Below, piece by piece: positions 37,648-50,600 of a DNA stretch of 64,000 nt. A program made the position numbers and the translations under genes. Origin of the DNA: Cymbidium sinense (taxonomy: Eukaryota > Streptophyta > Magnoliopsida > Asparagales > Orchidaceae); contig JAKCPB010000332.1 in NCBI GenBank assembly GCA_021442155.1, positions 310,001 to 374,000 on the forward strand. The letters run 5' to 3'. Every line of letters begins with the position of its first letter. Within the stretch, counting starts at the first letter, position 1. The notes beneath the pieces were generated by a model. The model made no database searches and had not been told where the DNA came from. It worked only from the letters and a program-made list of their open reading frames with translations.

Positions 37648-39105
37648 GAAAAACCCTAAACCAAAAACCTAAACAATAAACCTTAAAAATCCTAAACCCT
37701 ACACCCTCAAGACTAAAACCCCAAACCTTAAATCCTAAACCAAAAAAAAGGAAAACCATAAACCCTAAACCATAAAACCCAAAATCTAAACCTTAAACCC
37801 TAAACTAACCCTAAACCCTAAAGTGCTAAAAACCTAAACCTAAACTAAATAAAACCTAAAAATAAAATGAATAAATAAACCTAAACTAAACTAAAATAAA
37901 ATAAATAGAAACCTAAACTAAAATAAAAAACCTAAATAAAATAAAAACTTAACCTAGAATAAAATAAAATAAAATAAAAATAAATAAAAACCTAAACCTA
38001 AATAATAAACATAAAAATAAAACCTAAAAATAAATAAAAAATAAAACCTAAACTAAAAAAGAAACCTAAACCTAAAATGAAAATAAAATACACCTAAACC
38101 TAAACAAAATAAACTAACTAAAATAAATAAAACCTAAACCTAAACCTAAAATAAACTAAACCTAATCCTAAAAATAATATAAATAAAATAAAATAAACTA
38201 AAAATAAACCTAAAGCCAAACTAAGAAATAAAACCTAAAAATAAACCTAAAATAAAAACAAAAAACCAAAACCTAAAAAATAAAATAAATAAAAACTAAA
38301 CCTAAACTTAAAAAAAAAACCTAAACCTAAAAAATAAAATAGAAATAAAACTAAACTAAGAAATAAACTTAAACCTAAACCTAAGCCTAAAAAATAAACT
38401 AAAATAAAAAAACTAAACTAAAATAAATAAACTAAACTAAATAAAAATGAAAATAAAAATAAAACTAAATCAAAATAAAAAACACAATAAACTAAAATAA
38501 ATAAAAAATAAACTAAATAAACCTAAACCTACTAGTTGACTTAATTTTAAAAAAAATTTTAAAATCAAACCCTAAACCTAAACTAAACCTAAACCCTAAA
38601 CCCTAAACCCTAAATCCTAAAACCCTAAACCCAAAGCCCCTAAACCTTAAGCCATAAACCCTAAATACTAAAACCCTAAACACTAAACCATAAACCCTAA
38701 ACCATAAACCCAAAACTTAAAAAAACCATAAACACTAAACCTTAAACCTTAAACCTTAAACACTAAACCCTAAACCCTAAACTAATCCTAAACCCTAAAC
38801 CCTATAACCTAAAACTCTAAACCATAAACCCTAAACCCTAAACCATAAACCCTAAACCTTAAACCCTAAAACCCAAAACTTTAAAACCCAAAACCCTAAA
38901 CCTTAAACCCTAAACCGTAAACCCTAACCATAAACCCTAAAACCTTAAAGCATAAACCCTAAAACCCTAAACATTGAAACCTAAACTCTAAACACTAAAC
39001 CCTAAACCCTAAACCCTTACCCTAACCCTAAACCCCAAAACCTAAACTTGAACCTAAAGTAACTAAATAAATTAAAAATTAAACCTAAACCTAAAGCTAA
39101 ACTCT

Positions 39106-39582
39106 TAGAATGGGAAAACTAGATGAGAACATCACCATAACCAGGCAGGCTAGATCTAAAAGGGAGGCAAGGCAGCAAGTTATCGCAGTGGTGGTAGGAG
39201 ATCTAGAGGTGCTAGTGGATATGGAGGTGGTGGTCGGAGCTATGGTGGTTATGGAGGTGGAAGGAGGGATAAAGGTTACAACCATGGTGGTAGCGGATGG
39301 GGAGATCAGGGATATGATGGTGGATCCTGCTACTTGAGAGGACGGGATGGTTCTGATGGGAATTAGAGAAATTGAAGAATGACCAATTTGATATACTGCT
39401 TATGGAACTATGTCTTTACACTAGACATGGTTCTAGTTATCTAGGGATTTTGATTTGGTCTATGCATGTTCATTTTTTAATTATGTCTTCTCTTGTGTCA
39501 TAGAAAACTTGGTTTGTTACTTAGTTGATGAAATTGAAAAGAAGAAATGTTGAATCTGAATTTGTTCTCTATTAAAAAAAAC
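39106..39582 (+). pseudogene. GRP mRNA 3'-end copy 7
   Basis: Starts AGAATGGGAA. The glycine-rich frame is readable as GASGYGGGGRSYGGYGGGRRD, then KGYNHGG, DQGYDGGSCY and RGRDGSDGN, with a stop for tryptophan. A frameshift and small deletion lie near 39125-39175, where the SRSGGGG stretch would be. The 3' UTR is complete and ends TCTCTATTAAAAAAAACC. The left flank (AAAGTAACTAAATAAATTAA) is identical in form to copies 1 and 6. Confidence 0.85.
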
Positions 39583-40610
39583 CAAAAAACTTAAACTCTA
39601 AACTAAAACCTTAACACTAAACCTAAAACATAAACCCTAAACCATAAAACCTAAACCCTAAACCATCAAAATAAAAAATAATATAGAAAACTAAGAAAAA
39701 CCCTAACCCTAAACAGAATATCCAAAATCCTAAACCCTAAACCCTAAAATCCTAAAACCCTAAAACCTAAACCCTAAAACCTTAAACCCTTAACCCAAAA
39801 TCCTAAACCATAAACCCTAAAAACTTAAAAACCTAAATGTAAACTAAATAAAACCTAAAAATAAATTAATTAAAAAAACCTAAACCATAATATAGCAAAA
39901 AAATAAAATAAAATAAAAGCCTAAACTAAAACCTAAACGTAAAACTAAAAAGAAAATAAAATAAAAAATAAAAAGTAAACTAAATAAAATAAATAAAACC
40001 TAAAAAAAAACTAAAAAAATAAAAAACAAATAAAATAAAAACTAAACCTAAAATAAAAATTAAATAAACCTAAAATAAAATAAAATAAAAGTAAAATAAA
40101 AACCTAAACCTAAAAAATATACCTTAAAAATAAATAAAAAATAAGACCTAAACCCTAAAGTAAAAAAAAAAACTAAACCTAAAATAAAAACAAATAAACC
40201 TAAACCTAAACTAAAATAAACTAAACTAAAATAAATAAAAACAAAACCTAAACCTGAAATAAACTAAACCTAAACCTAATCCCTAAATAAAATAAAATAA
40301 ACTAAAATAAACCTAAAGCTAAACAAAAAAAATAATACATAAAAACTAACCTAAAATAAAAATCCTAACTCTAAACCAAAGAAAAATAAAATAAAAACCC
40401 AAACATAAACTTAAAATAAAATAATAATAACTAAACCTAAAATATAAAATAAAAATAAAACTAAACTAAAAAAAAACTAAACCTAAACCTAAAAAATAAA
40501 TTAAAATAAATAAACCTAAAATAAATAAATAAAACTAACTAAAAATTAAACCGACCTAAATAAAAAAATAAAAATAAAACTAAAATAAATAAACTAAATA
40601 AACCTAAACA

Positions 40611-41660
40611 TAGCAGTTTACTTAATTTAAAAAAATAAAATAAAATAAAAACCTAAACCCTAAACCCTAAACACTAAACTGTAAAACCCTAAACCCCAAA
40701 CCCAATACCTTAAACCCTAAAACCCACAACCCAAAGCAAAAAAACCTAAACCCCAAACCCTAAATCATAAACTTTAAATCCTAAAACCTATTCCCTAAAC
40801 CCTAAACCCTAAACCCTAAAAATCTAAACCTAAATATAAACCTAAAAAAATAAAATAAATAAAAAAGCATGTACATAAATAACATAAAATAAAATAAAAA
40901 CATAAACTAAAGCCTAAACTTAAACCAAAACCTGAACTTGAACCTAAACCAAAACCTAAAAATACAACAAAATAAATAATGAAACAAAACTAAAATAAAA
41001 TAAATAAAAACCTAAACTAAACTAAAAAATAAAAAACCAAAATAAAATAAAAAATAAATGTAAAATAAAAAATAAACCTAAAATAAAATAAAATAAGAAC
41101 TAAATAAAAACTTAAACCTCAAAATAAATTAAAAAAAACCTAAACCCTAAACAAAAAAAACCTAAACCTAAAATAAAAAATAAAATAAACCTAAACATAA
41201 ACTAAAATAAACTAAACTAAAATAAATAAAACTTAAACCTAAACCTAAAATAAAGTAAACCTAAGCCCTAAACTAAATAAAATAAACTAAACTAAAAATA
41301 AACTTAAACTTAAACTAAAAAATAAAACCAAAAAATAACCCTAAAATAAAAACCTTAAACTTAAACCTAAAAATATAAAATAAAAACCTAAACCTAAACA
41401 TAAAAATAAAAAATAAAACCTAAACATAAAAAATAAAATAAAAATAATACTAAACTAAACCTAAAAAATAAAATAAAAAAACTTAAACAAAAATAAATAA
41501 ACCTAAAATAAATAAACCAAACTAAATAAAAATAAAAACTAAACCTACAAATGAAATTTAATAAAAAATGACAATAAACCTAAAATAAATAAACCAAACT
41601 AAATAAATAAACCTAAACATAAAAACTAAAATAAATAAAAAATAAACTAAATAGACCTAA
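40611..41660 (+). repeat. Representative GRP-less monomer (~1.05 kb)
   Basis: Boundary motif GTTTACTTAATTT at its start and again at 41660. Inside: A-rich link, about 150 bp of CCCTAAA units (40650-40825), then AAAAATCTAAACC, then about 830 bp of A-rich words with landmarks shared with other monomers (AAACCCTAAAC near 41150; TAAACTAAATAGACCTAAACC at the end). It is useful as a reference unit because no GRP insert or retroelement interrupts it. Confidence 0.75.
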
Positions 41661-43222
41661 ACCTATGGGTTTACTTAATTTTTTTTTAAACCCTAAACCC
41701 TAAACCCTAAACCGTAAATACTAAACCTAAAACCTAAACCTAACCCTAAACCTATAAACTTAAACCCTTAACCCTAAAAAACTCTAAACTCTAAACCCTA
41801 AACCTTCAGCACTAAACCTTAAACCCTAACCCTAACCCTAATAATAAACCCTAAAACCCTAAACCCTAAACTATAAACTAACCCTAAACCCTAAACTATA
41901 AACTAACCCTAAACCCTAAATCCTAAACCATAAACCTTAAGTTAACCCTAAACCAAAAAATCCTAAACCTAAATATTAAACCCTAAACCATAAATCCTAA
42001 CCCTAAACCCAAAATCCTAAACCATAAAACCCTAAACCCTAAACCTAAAACCGTAAACCCTAAACCCTAAACCTTAAACCCTAAAAACCTAAATCTAAAT
42101 AAAACTTAAAAATAAAATAATTAAAAAACCTAAGCTTAAATAAAAAAAATTAATTAAAAACCTAAACTAAAACCTAAACCTACAAATGAAATATAATAAT
42201 AAATGAAAATAAAATAAAATAAAATAAATAAAAACCTAAACTAAACTTAAAAAATTAGATAATCCTTTGAATAAAAAACCTAAATAAAATAAACCTAAAA
42301 AAATAAAAGAAAATCTTAAACCTAAAAAATAAACTTAAAAATAAAACCAAAAAATAAATAAAAAAGAAAACCTAAACCCTAAACGAAAAAAAACCTATAC
42401 CAAAAATAAAAATAAAATAAACAAAATAAAATAAACCTAAACCTAAACTAAAACAAACTAAACTAAAATAAATAAAACATTAATCTAAAATTAAAATAAA
42501 TAAAACCTCAACCTAAACCAAAACTAAATAAGATAAAATAAGCTAAAAATAGACCTAAACATAAACAAAAAAAATAAAACTCAAAATAAAAACATAAAAC
42601 TTAAACCCAAAAAAATAAAATGAAATCCAAAACCTAAACCTAAAATAAAAATAATAAAACTCAACTTAAAAATAAACTTAAACCTAAAAAAAATAAGCTA
42701 AAATAAAAAACCTAAACTTAAATAAATAAACTTAAAATAAATAAACTAAACTAAATAAAAATAAAAAATAAAATAAACTCAAATGAACTCAAATAAACAA
42801 ACAATAAACTAAATAAACTTAAACCTATTGGTTTACTTAATTTTTTTTTAAAAAAACCTAAACCCTAAACCCTAAATCCTAAACCTTAAACTATAAACCC
42901 TAAATCCTAAACCCTAAACCATAAACCCTAAATCCTAAACCCTAAACCCTAAAACTAACCCTAAATCCCGAACACTAAACCTATAACCCTAAACCCTAAA
43001 ACCCTAAACCCTAAAATAACTCTAAACCTTAAAGAAAACCAAACACTAAACCCTAAACTATAAAATCTAAACCCTAAAACCCTAAACCCTAAACCATAAA
43101 CCCTAAACCCTAAATTCTAAACTCTAAAACCTACATCCCTAAAACAAAAACTTCAAACCCTAAACCATAAACCCTAAACTCTAAACCCTAAACTAACCCT
43201 AAACCCTACACCTTAAACCTTA

Positions 43223-44300
43223 AACATTAGTATTATTTATAAAAATGTTGATTTAGACTTTAAAATGGTTGAATTTGGCCAAATTTATAATAGGTAGAGC
43301 ATGGCATCATAATATATGGTTTTAATTTAAAATATGTAAGTGATATGACTAAAATATATAGTTTTTTTATTATTTAGACTAATTTTATGATTTTTTATCT
43401 TAAGAAATCCCTTGTGATGTGATATGCAATATAATATAATATAATATGTTATAATGTATTATAATATAGGATGCCATAACATAGTGCAACATCATGTATT
43501 ATGGCATCTTATTATGTATTACTACTTGTTGTTTAGCATATTTTAGTTTGTTATAGTATGATGTAGTAGAGTTTGTATTGGTATAATTCATTAAAATACT
43601 GACTTATAGGTTAAGATGATGAGATTTGTCAAAATTTAAGTTAAGCTTTAGGGAACATCATTGGGGGGTGTGCTATGGTGTGTCATTTAATAAAAAGAAT
43701 AAAATTTTGCATCCAAAATAAATGTTCATTTTTCAAACAAATTTGATAAATTTTTTGCTTATAGTGATTCATTTTAAGGTGTAATGTAGGATAATATATT
43801 ATACGAAAGCATATTAGAATATAATGAATATAAGATTATGACTTTACAAATATATGAATGTGGTGGTGTGTCACTAAATGTTATTGTACATTTTAGTATT
43901 TTTACCTTTGTTATAATACATTGGGTTAAAACTCACAAAATTGTTAATTTGAAGGTTGAGAAGGAAGAATTTGGCCAAATTCACGGCACACACCAAGAAC
44001 CAACACCAAATTTAAGTATTTTGTATCATTTATAATAGAAAATTAATAATTTTACATTCAAAATGAACATTATTCATATTTTGAAGTATTTTTGTTATTT
44101 GTTCTTTTTAAGTGATTCTAATGAGGTGTAACGTTAGACAATATATTATATTATAGTAAATTATAATATAATAGCATATATCATAATATAATATAGTGTG
44201 TTAATTCACACTATTATATATTTAGCATGATATTGTATAGTTAGTTTGAGCTTGCTCCATCACAAATCATAAAATGCTTATTATAATGTTAGGATGATGT
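43223..44300. repeat. AT-rich tandem repeat, period about 345 bp
   Basis: A motif of the type AAATGTTGATTTAGA...GGTTGAATTTGGCCAAAT recurs near 43242, 43594, 43937 and 44271 (spacings about 352, 343 and 334). A second landmark, GTGATTC.TTTTAAGGTGTAA.GT.GGA.AATATATTA, recurs near 43767 and 44111. The stretches between are TATAAT-rich. About three diverged copies are present. It is unrelated to the CCCTAAA satellite and has no coding frame of note (the 65-codon frame at 43838 is inside it). Confidence 0.72.
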
Positions 44301-46070
44301 AATTTGAATGAATAAATTGTTAGGCTTTTGGTTGAAGTATTGAAAGTGTGCAAAAGAGAAGAAATAAGATTTGATGAGAATTCCATGTCAAGTCCATGGA
44401 GGGAGATCCGCTAGGAGATCACACTTGTACTAGATATGACATGTGAGGGGTCTATGTCGAGGGAATAGAAGATGAAAATTTATTGGGGATAAGGTTTGAA
44501 GTTGATTTGATTATATGATTTGTGAAAGAAGATTCACTGGGATAAGAATCTTTAATCCATCAGGGAATAAGATCGAATTGACTTTAATTTAATTTATTTT
44601 AATTTATGTGGAGGCATATCTACTAAGGATATGGGCTTGAGTTCACTGGGGATCGGGTATATGAACCTTCCACTAGGGAAGCAAGTTTGGGTTATCTGTT
44701 GGGGATTGGGATTTGAGTTTGATTTCATAGATTTGTTCAGGGATGTATCCACTAGGGATAAGAGTTTGGTTGGATTTTTTTGATTTAGACTCTACTGGGG
44801 GAGTTGGTTTAATTTGGCTCCACTAGGGAGGTTGGTTTTGAATTTGATTTATTTGCTTGACTTATTTATATATGATTTGGGGCTCCACTAGGGAGAAGGG
44901 TGTGATTTAACTCCACTAGGGAAAGTCAGATTGAGTTTAAATTAATCTGAGTTAATGTATAGACCCTATCAGTATGAGATGGATCCACTGAGAAGGGGCT
45001 ATATCATCCTTGACCTACCTCAAGTTTATAAATCCAAAGGGGTAGTCTACTATTTGTGGGGTAGAGCTAGCCAACCTAAGGGGTTGCCTTTTGGTGTGCA
45101 ATGGTTGTGCTAGGAAAAAGGCGTAGCAGAATTACATTGTCCAAAGTGAGGAACAACTGCTGGGGTAACCTGTTAGATGCATAACAAATAAAACCTGACC
45201 CAGGGCTCCTACTGAGTGAATGCAATTGGGGACTTAATTCAACTTAAAAGTAGTCAGGATTAATTTATTCTTAATTTCTTGTGATTTGATATAGTTTGTT
45301 TGGTTTAGTTTGATTTTAAATTAAGGAAAAATTCGTTGGGGTTGTGAGCTCAGTCAACTTTGATAAACTTAATTTTTGGACCATCTATGTGTGTAATGGA
45401 CCCAACGAGAAGGCGCTATATTAGACTTATCCTATCTTAAATTTAGAAATCCAAAGGTATAGTCTACTGGTCATGGGGTAGAGCTTGCTAACCTAAGAGG
45501 TTGCCTTTCGGTGTGCAACGACTATGCTAGGAAGAAGGCATAGCATACTTACATCTTCTAAAGCAGGAACAAGCTGGGGTGACACTGGGTAGCACAAAAA
45601 TTGAACCTTGCCAAGCAGTAGACTCACATCCTCTTAAATGAAGATAACATGAGGTAGCTTACCGTCAACATAGTAAGGCCTACAAATCTAACAAGGTGCT
45701 CGTCGGTGTGCAGTGGACAAGTAAGAAAGGAAAGTGTAGCAGACTTAAATCCTCCAAAGCAAGAAGACCCCAGGGGTGACACACTAGTAGGGTAGGATGT
45801 CAAGCCAACCTAGAGCAGATACTGATTGAGTGCCACTAGGGGCGGTATCTCAACTCAGAGTAGCCGGAGATAAATGATATGTGTTTATGTAGTTTATGTT
45901 TGCGTTGTGTCAAAGAAGGATAAGATGCCACTCGGGTTCTCTACACCTACCCTAAACACATCATGGAAGATTCAATAATAAAAATACTTTCAACATGGAA
46001 GCGATTGAATTCAAAATAGAATTTTAATTAAAGATAATCATTTTCAAACATGATTTATAATATTTCTTTA
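44301..46070 (-). mobile_element. Non-coding 3' region of pol copy B with large imperfect repeats
   Basis: It lies immediately 3' of the integrase end of copy B (minus strand). The 44.4-44.95 kb part has repeated CCACTAGGGA words. From 44.95 kb a repeat is seen: AATCCAAAGG at 45031 and 45448, and GGTGTGCA at 45093, 45510 and (variant context) 45705, so units are 417 bp apart with a third partial unit 195 bp on. Each unit has TAGTCTACT, GGGGTAGAGCT, GGTTGCCTTT.GGTGTGCA and GCTGGGGT. No coding frame was found. Inference: 3' UTR or LTR of the element; the ends were not found. Confidence 0.55.
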
Positions 46071-46074
46071 AGTA

Positions 46075-47218
46075 GAGCCTGTTGATTAGAAGCAATGGGC
46101 ACGCTCCCTTATGATTAATAAGCTGATAAGATCCTCTTTGGTAAGCCTTCTTTATGGCAAAAGGACTTTGCAAGTGGGTTCAAACTTACCTCCCATCTTG
46201 TGACAGGCAACAATCGGTCTCCTCAGAACTAAAATAAGTTCTCCTACTTGAAAAGCTCTAGGATAAACCAACTTTTTTGAGCTTGAATCATTTTAGCTTT
46301 GTACAACTTGAGGTTTTGGCATGCCCGCAAGAATCTCTCCTCCAAATCTGTGAGCTCTTCTAACTACAACTTAGCATTATGCTCTATTGTCATCTTGCTG
46401 CTCATAGCTATCCTTAGTGATGGGAGTTTGACTTCCAATGGTTGAACGGCTTCAGACCCATACACTATGGAGAAAGGAGTACACTGAGTTGGAGTTCTAT
46501 ATGTGATGCGGTAGGCCCACAAGGCTTCAACTAACTTCTCATGATACTATCGCTTATAGTTGTCAAGTGTTTTATTTAGTATTTGGATGAGAGTTTTGTT
46601 CATGGCTTCTGCTATGTTGTTTGCCCTCGAGTAGTTGATGGTAGAATATCTTTAATCTATGTTGCATCTCTGGGCAATGTTGTTGATCTTAGTGCTCTTG
46701 AATGTAGTACCATGATAAGATATAATCCATCAAGGCACTCAGAACATATATATGATCTGGTTCTTAAAAAATTGGAGCACATGCTAAGCTATGACCTCTT
46801 TGAGCAGAATCACCTTCTCCCTTTTAGAAAAGTAGTCAGTAGCAGCTAAGATGAACAGATGACCCTTGGAAGAAGGAGGATCAATTAGGCCTACTATGTA
46901 GGTATCCCAACACTCGAATGGCCATGAGGCCAATGCATGATGTATAATGTTGGGTGGTTGGTGTAGGACCACACCTTGTATTTGACATTGGTGGCACCAC
47001 CTAGCCGTATCCATGTAATTTTTGATCATCAATGGCTAGTGGTATCCAAGTCTCATGATCTTACAGGCTTCATGCTTGTCTAAATAATGTAACCACATAT
47101 GATAGAAAGACTGTCGGTACAAGACATCATCCACAAGAGAGTAGGAAAGTGCTCTCTGCTTCATCCGATAGACATGGGACTTCTCTTGAGGTAATTTTCC
47201 TTTATTTAGGTCATCCAT
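46075..47218 (-). pseudogene. Integrase remnant of copy B
   Basis: Order on the minus strand: linker VLYRQSF..WLHYLDKHEA (47218-47036), zinc-finger CHQCQ and core start WPFECWDTYIVGLIDPPSSK (47032-46784), then a segment reading SYHGTTF where SDNGTTF is expected, NIAEAMNKTLIQ, and the C-terminal part ALWAYRITYRTPTQ...FSIVYGSEAVQPLE to GAYQLINHKG. The first catalytic Asp reads Tyr and the second (SDNG) also reads Tyr, while the Glu of NIAEA remains, so the DDE triad is destroyed. A frame-breaking stop lies between NID and RYSTI. It is missing altogether from copy A. Confidence 0.8.
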
Positions 47219-50179
47219 GAATGGTTTCCTCCAATCTAACTCTCATCCTTCTTGGCAATGGTAACCTCTCCTTCAAGAGAGTACTTTTTGATGAGTTCAA
47301 TATTATTAACTATTTTTGACCTTTATTGAAATGGACTCATCCTCCGGACATGCCAACTCCTTGGCAAGCTTGGCTAAAGCATACGTTACAACATTCTCTC
47401 CTCGATGAATCTTATAGATCATAACCTCTAGGATTTGGGCCAATAATTCTATGGTGTACTTATGGTAGCGATAGAGCTTGGGTTTTATAACCTTATAGGA
47501 CCCAATGATTTGGTTGATAAATAGGTGAGAATCCCTTAAGATGTTGATGTTCTAGATGCTTAGACTAACATCTAACTCCAGACTAACAATTAGAGCCTCA
47601 TATTTAACTTCGTTGTTGGTGTAAGGATTGGACAGATGATATGAGAATCTCATCACATTACAGTCTAGTGGTAAGAGACCTATTCCTACCCCTGCCTTTT
47701 CTGGAATTGTAGATTATGGTTCTTATCATCTTTGAGAGGAAGCTGCACCATCAAAGTACATCTTCCAGTGCTGAATGTTAGCATCCCTTAATTTCATGAT
47801 TTTTTCATCAAGGAAATCATCACTAAGCGGAGAGTCAGCATAAAGTGGATGTGCTACAAAGAAATCTACTAGCGCATGTCCTTTCACTATACGGAGGGGT
47901 ATGAAGGTAATGTCAAACTGTGTGAGGATCATAGACCATCGTGCCAACCATCTAGATAGCACCAGCCGTATCATGAGATACTGTAGTGGTTTGATCATAG
48001 AGATTAAGTTCACCTTATGAGGAAGCATGCAGTGCTGTATTTTTTAAGATGCAAAGATTAATGCTAGGCAAAGCTTCTCAATGGATGGATAATTAGCCTC
48101 AGTAAGGATTAAGCGACAGCTAAGGTAGTAGAGTGCATTTTCCTTCAACATTGGCTTGGGCAAACAAAGCACCAAAGGAGTTATCTAACATAGTAGTGTA
48201 AAGTATAAGCAGTTTGCCCAAGATAGAGGCTACTAGAATCGGCGGCATCATCAGGTAATGCTTGATGTCTTCGAAAGCATGCTCACACTTATCATCCTAC
48301 TTGAACTTGGCATCCTTTTTGACAAGTGTTGAGAATGGCTGACATCTTCTCGATTGGTTGGATATAAAGCTTCTTAGATAAACCAACTATCCTCAGAATT
48401 ATTTGAGTTCAGTTAAACTTTTACGGGGTGGCATTTCTAATATCACCTTGATCATCTCTAGATCGATTTCTATCCCATGGTGTTAGAAAACAAACCTAAG
48501 GAATTTCCCTAAAGCTACTCCAAATACACACTTCAGGGGGGTCATTTTGAGGTTAAATTATATTAACTATTTAATAAATACTCTCAAGTCAAAGAGCTGG
48601 TCATCCTTTTCTCTACTTTTGACCACAAAATCATTGACATATCACTCAACTTGATGTTGAATGAGTTTAATGAAGATTCAAGTCATAGCTTGCAAGTATG
48701 TAGCATAGACATTTTTAAGGCTAAAAGGCATGACTTTATAGCAATAAATTTTGATCAGGGTTCTAAAAAAAGTGTTTCTTTCATCTTCAAGTCATTTTTA
48801 TTTGGTTATATCCGAAAAAACCATGAAAAGAAGGCATGAGATGAGGCAATGTCCACTCATCACGAGATTAGCGAGATTTATCTTTTGGACATGCCTTATT
48901 TAAATCCCTAAAATAAATGTATATGTGAATTTGACCATTCTTTTTCTTAATTGGGATGACACTAGCTAACTAAGTAAGGTATTTTTCTTCCTTGATGAAG
49001 CGAGCATCGATCAGTTTCTTGACTTCAAAAATGACCTACTGTTATATTACTAATCGCATGCATCTAGGAGCTTTCATGATAGGGTTAGAAGTAGGCTCTA
49101 ATGTTAGTTTATCCACCACTACGTCAGGAGCCAATCCAGACATCTCTTCATAACTCTATGCAAAGCAGTCCTTAAACTCAGTCAATAGCCTAAGTCATTA
49201 GTTTCAATTTCATTCAATAAGGAATTGATGTATGTCGGGCGTGGATCTTCTTCAATTCCTAAGTAGATTTCCTTGAGCTCATCGATGGTTGACTTAATCT
49301 CTTCTTCAAACTCTAATGGTGCATCTTTGACATCAAAATCATCTGGATCATTTGAAGTTTCTAAGCATAGATCCTCATATGAGTTAATGTCATTTGAAAA
49401 GAAACTATCAGATTCTAAATGATTGGTGATGACTAAGAAGTAATCGTCATCATCGACTAGACCCGTTGTACCGAATCTTAGTCCTTATTCTTAATTGAGA
49501 GCTTTTGCATTTATTCTTCCATATTCTTTTGAGGTAGTCTGACGTGTGCTTTGACAAAGTATGTGGGATTAACCCTTTCTTGCTAAATTATAAACACAAG
49601 GCAAGTACCAATCAAAAGGTAATTCTATTAAATCTTTATATGAATCATCATCAATTTCTACATCAACTTCTTGACTTAAGCATGATACTCCCAAAAAGAA
49701 CCTCTAAGTCTTCACACCTATGGATGCCTTATGGGCTTCCTTAACTACCAAACCCTCAACTTTTTGAGAGACAAGTGAGGTTAGAGCTAAGGTTCCCAAT
49801 TGATGCCAAACTATTTCACATATAGAAATGAATCCACTTATGATTTCCTTTGGAGCCCGATCTTCATTATTATCTGGCTCAAGTCTCCCCCAAGAAAATC
49901 TACTATTGAGAAGAGCTGGCTGGTGTGCTAACCATATAAGACTTATGTAATGAACTAGATTCTAAGTCTATGTGGATAGTAGGTGTACTCCCAGTAGCTG
50001 GGACATATCTTCTTTTGGGTGGCCAATAAGGAGGTTTTCCACCCTTGGGACTACCTCTGAACTAGCCTCTTTCTCTACCTGGTGGAGGTCATGTCATCCT
50101 ACCCATATGTTTGAATGGAGTAATGAACTGTGGGTGGAATCTAATATCATTCTCCAATTCTTCCTCCAAGTCTATTTCC

Positions 50180-50275
50180 GCTCCCTTTTATTTTCTTTTC
50201 TATTTTCTATTTCTTTTCTTTTTTTCTCTTTGTTTTTCTTTTTCTTTTTTCTTTTTATTTTTTATTTTTTATTTT
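50180..50275 (-). repeat. Polypyrimidine tract, copy B
   Basis: Counterpart of the tract at 35040-35155. It is almost pure T and C on the + strand and produces the artefactual phenylalanine-rich + frame ending at 50352. Its length and interruptions differ from copy A, as expected for a microsatellite-like tract. Confidence 0.8.
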
Positions 50276-50600
50276 TAAACTTTGGCCAAGTTCATGAGAA
50301 TACACTTGTTGATTTTGAGGGAGGTAGTAAGCCGCATCCTCATATATGCTGACCTCACGAATTGTAAATGGCTTGAGATCACCTTTAGCATAGTAGATGA
50401 TCTCACCTCTTACTTGATACACTGATGTAGAGAGGATGGAACTATGTTGTTCTCATATATCCATGGTCTCCCAAGAAAAGCATTGAAAGTTGTATCCGAG
50501 TCTAGATTGTGAAACTTGGCTTCGATCTTCCAATCACCTATCTGCAAGGGCAACACTATTGAGCCTAAGGCCTGTTGACCTCAACTTTGGAGTGTGGATT

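Larger units (their letters stand above)
36641..43222 (+). repeat. Telomere-like satellite, block 3
   Basis: Same satellite and orientation as blocks 1 and 2. Dense CCCTAAA tracts lie at 36641-37090, 38570-39035 and 41685-42090; the run near 37010-37060 holds several exact consecutive heptamers. Boundary motifs occur near 38531, 40611, 41661 and 42827, with spacings 2080 (GRP copy 7 inside), 1050 and 1166 bp. GRP copies 6 and 7 lie at its left end. The block ends near 43222, where G reappears on the + strand and the 345-bp AT-rich repeat starts. Confidence 0.9.
46071..50600 (-). pseudogene. Tat-like Ty3/gypsy pol remnant, copy B (PR C-part to integrase)
   Basis: On the minus strand: protease C-part near 50.5 kb (IEAKFHNLDS, LGRPWI); RGG-like piece near 50.05 kb; RT around 49.0-48.5 kb with CYKVMPFSLKNVY and YVND at 48641-48630 in place of YVDD; RNase H ending in ALVDFF.AHPLY; a second RNase H-like domain from WKMYFDGAASS (about 47.74 kb) through NNEVKYEALI to HRGENVVTYALAKLAKEL; integrase at 47218-46075 (CHQCQ zinc pair, GHLFILAATDYFSK, NKTLIQILNKTLD, LVEALWAYRITYRTPTQ, GAYQLINHKG). 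The second RNase H-like domain is typical of the Tat lineage. Stops and frameshifts occur throughout. Similarity to copy A is high at DNA level over the shared part. Confidence 0.87.

Noticed and set aside
49972..50352. 126-codon + frame with a phenylalanine run as a membrane protein
   Set aside because: The F/L run is the translation of the polypyrimidine tract; the region codes on the minus strand for the protease-RT spacer of copy B.
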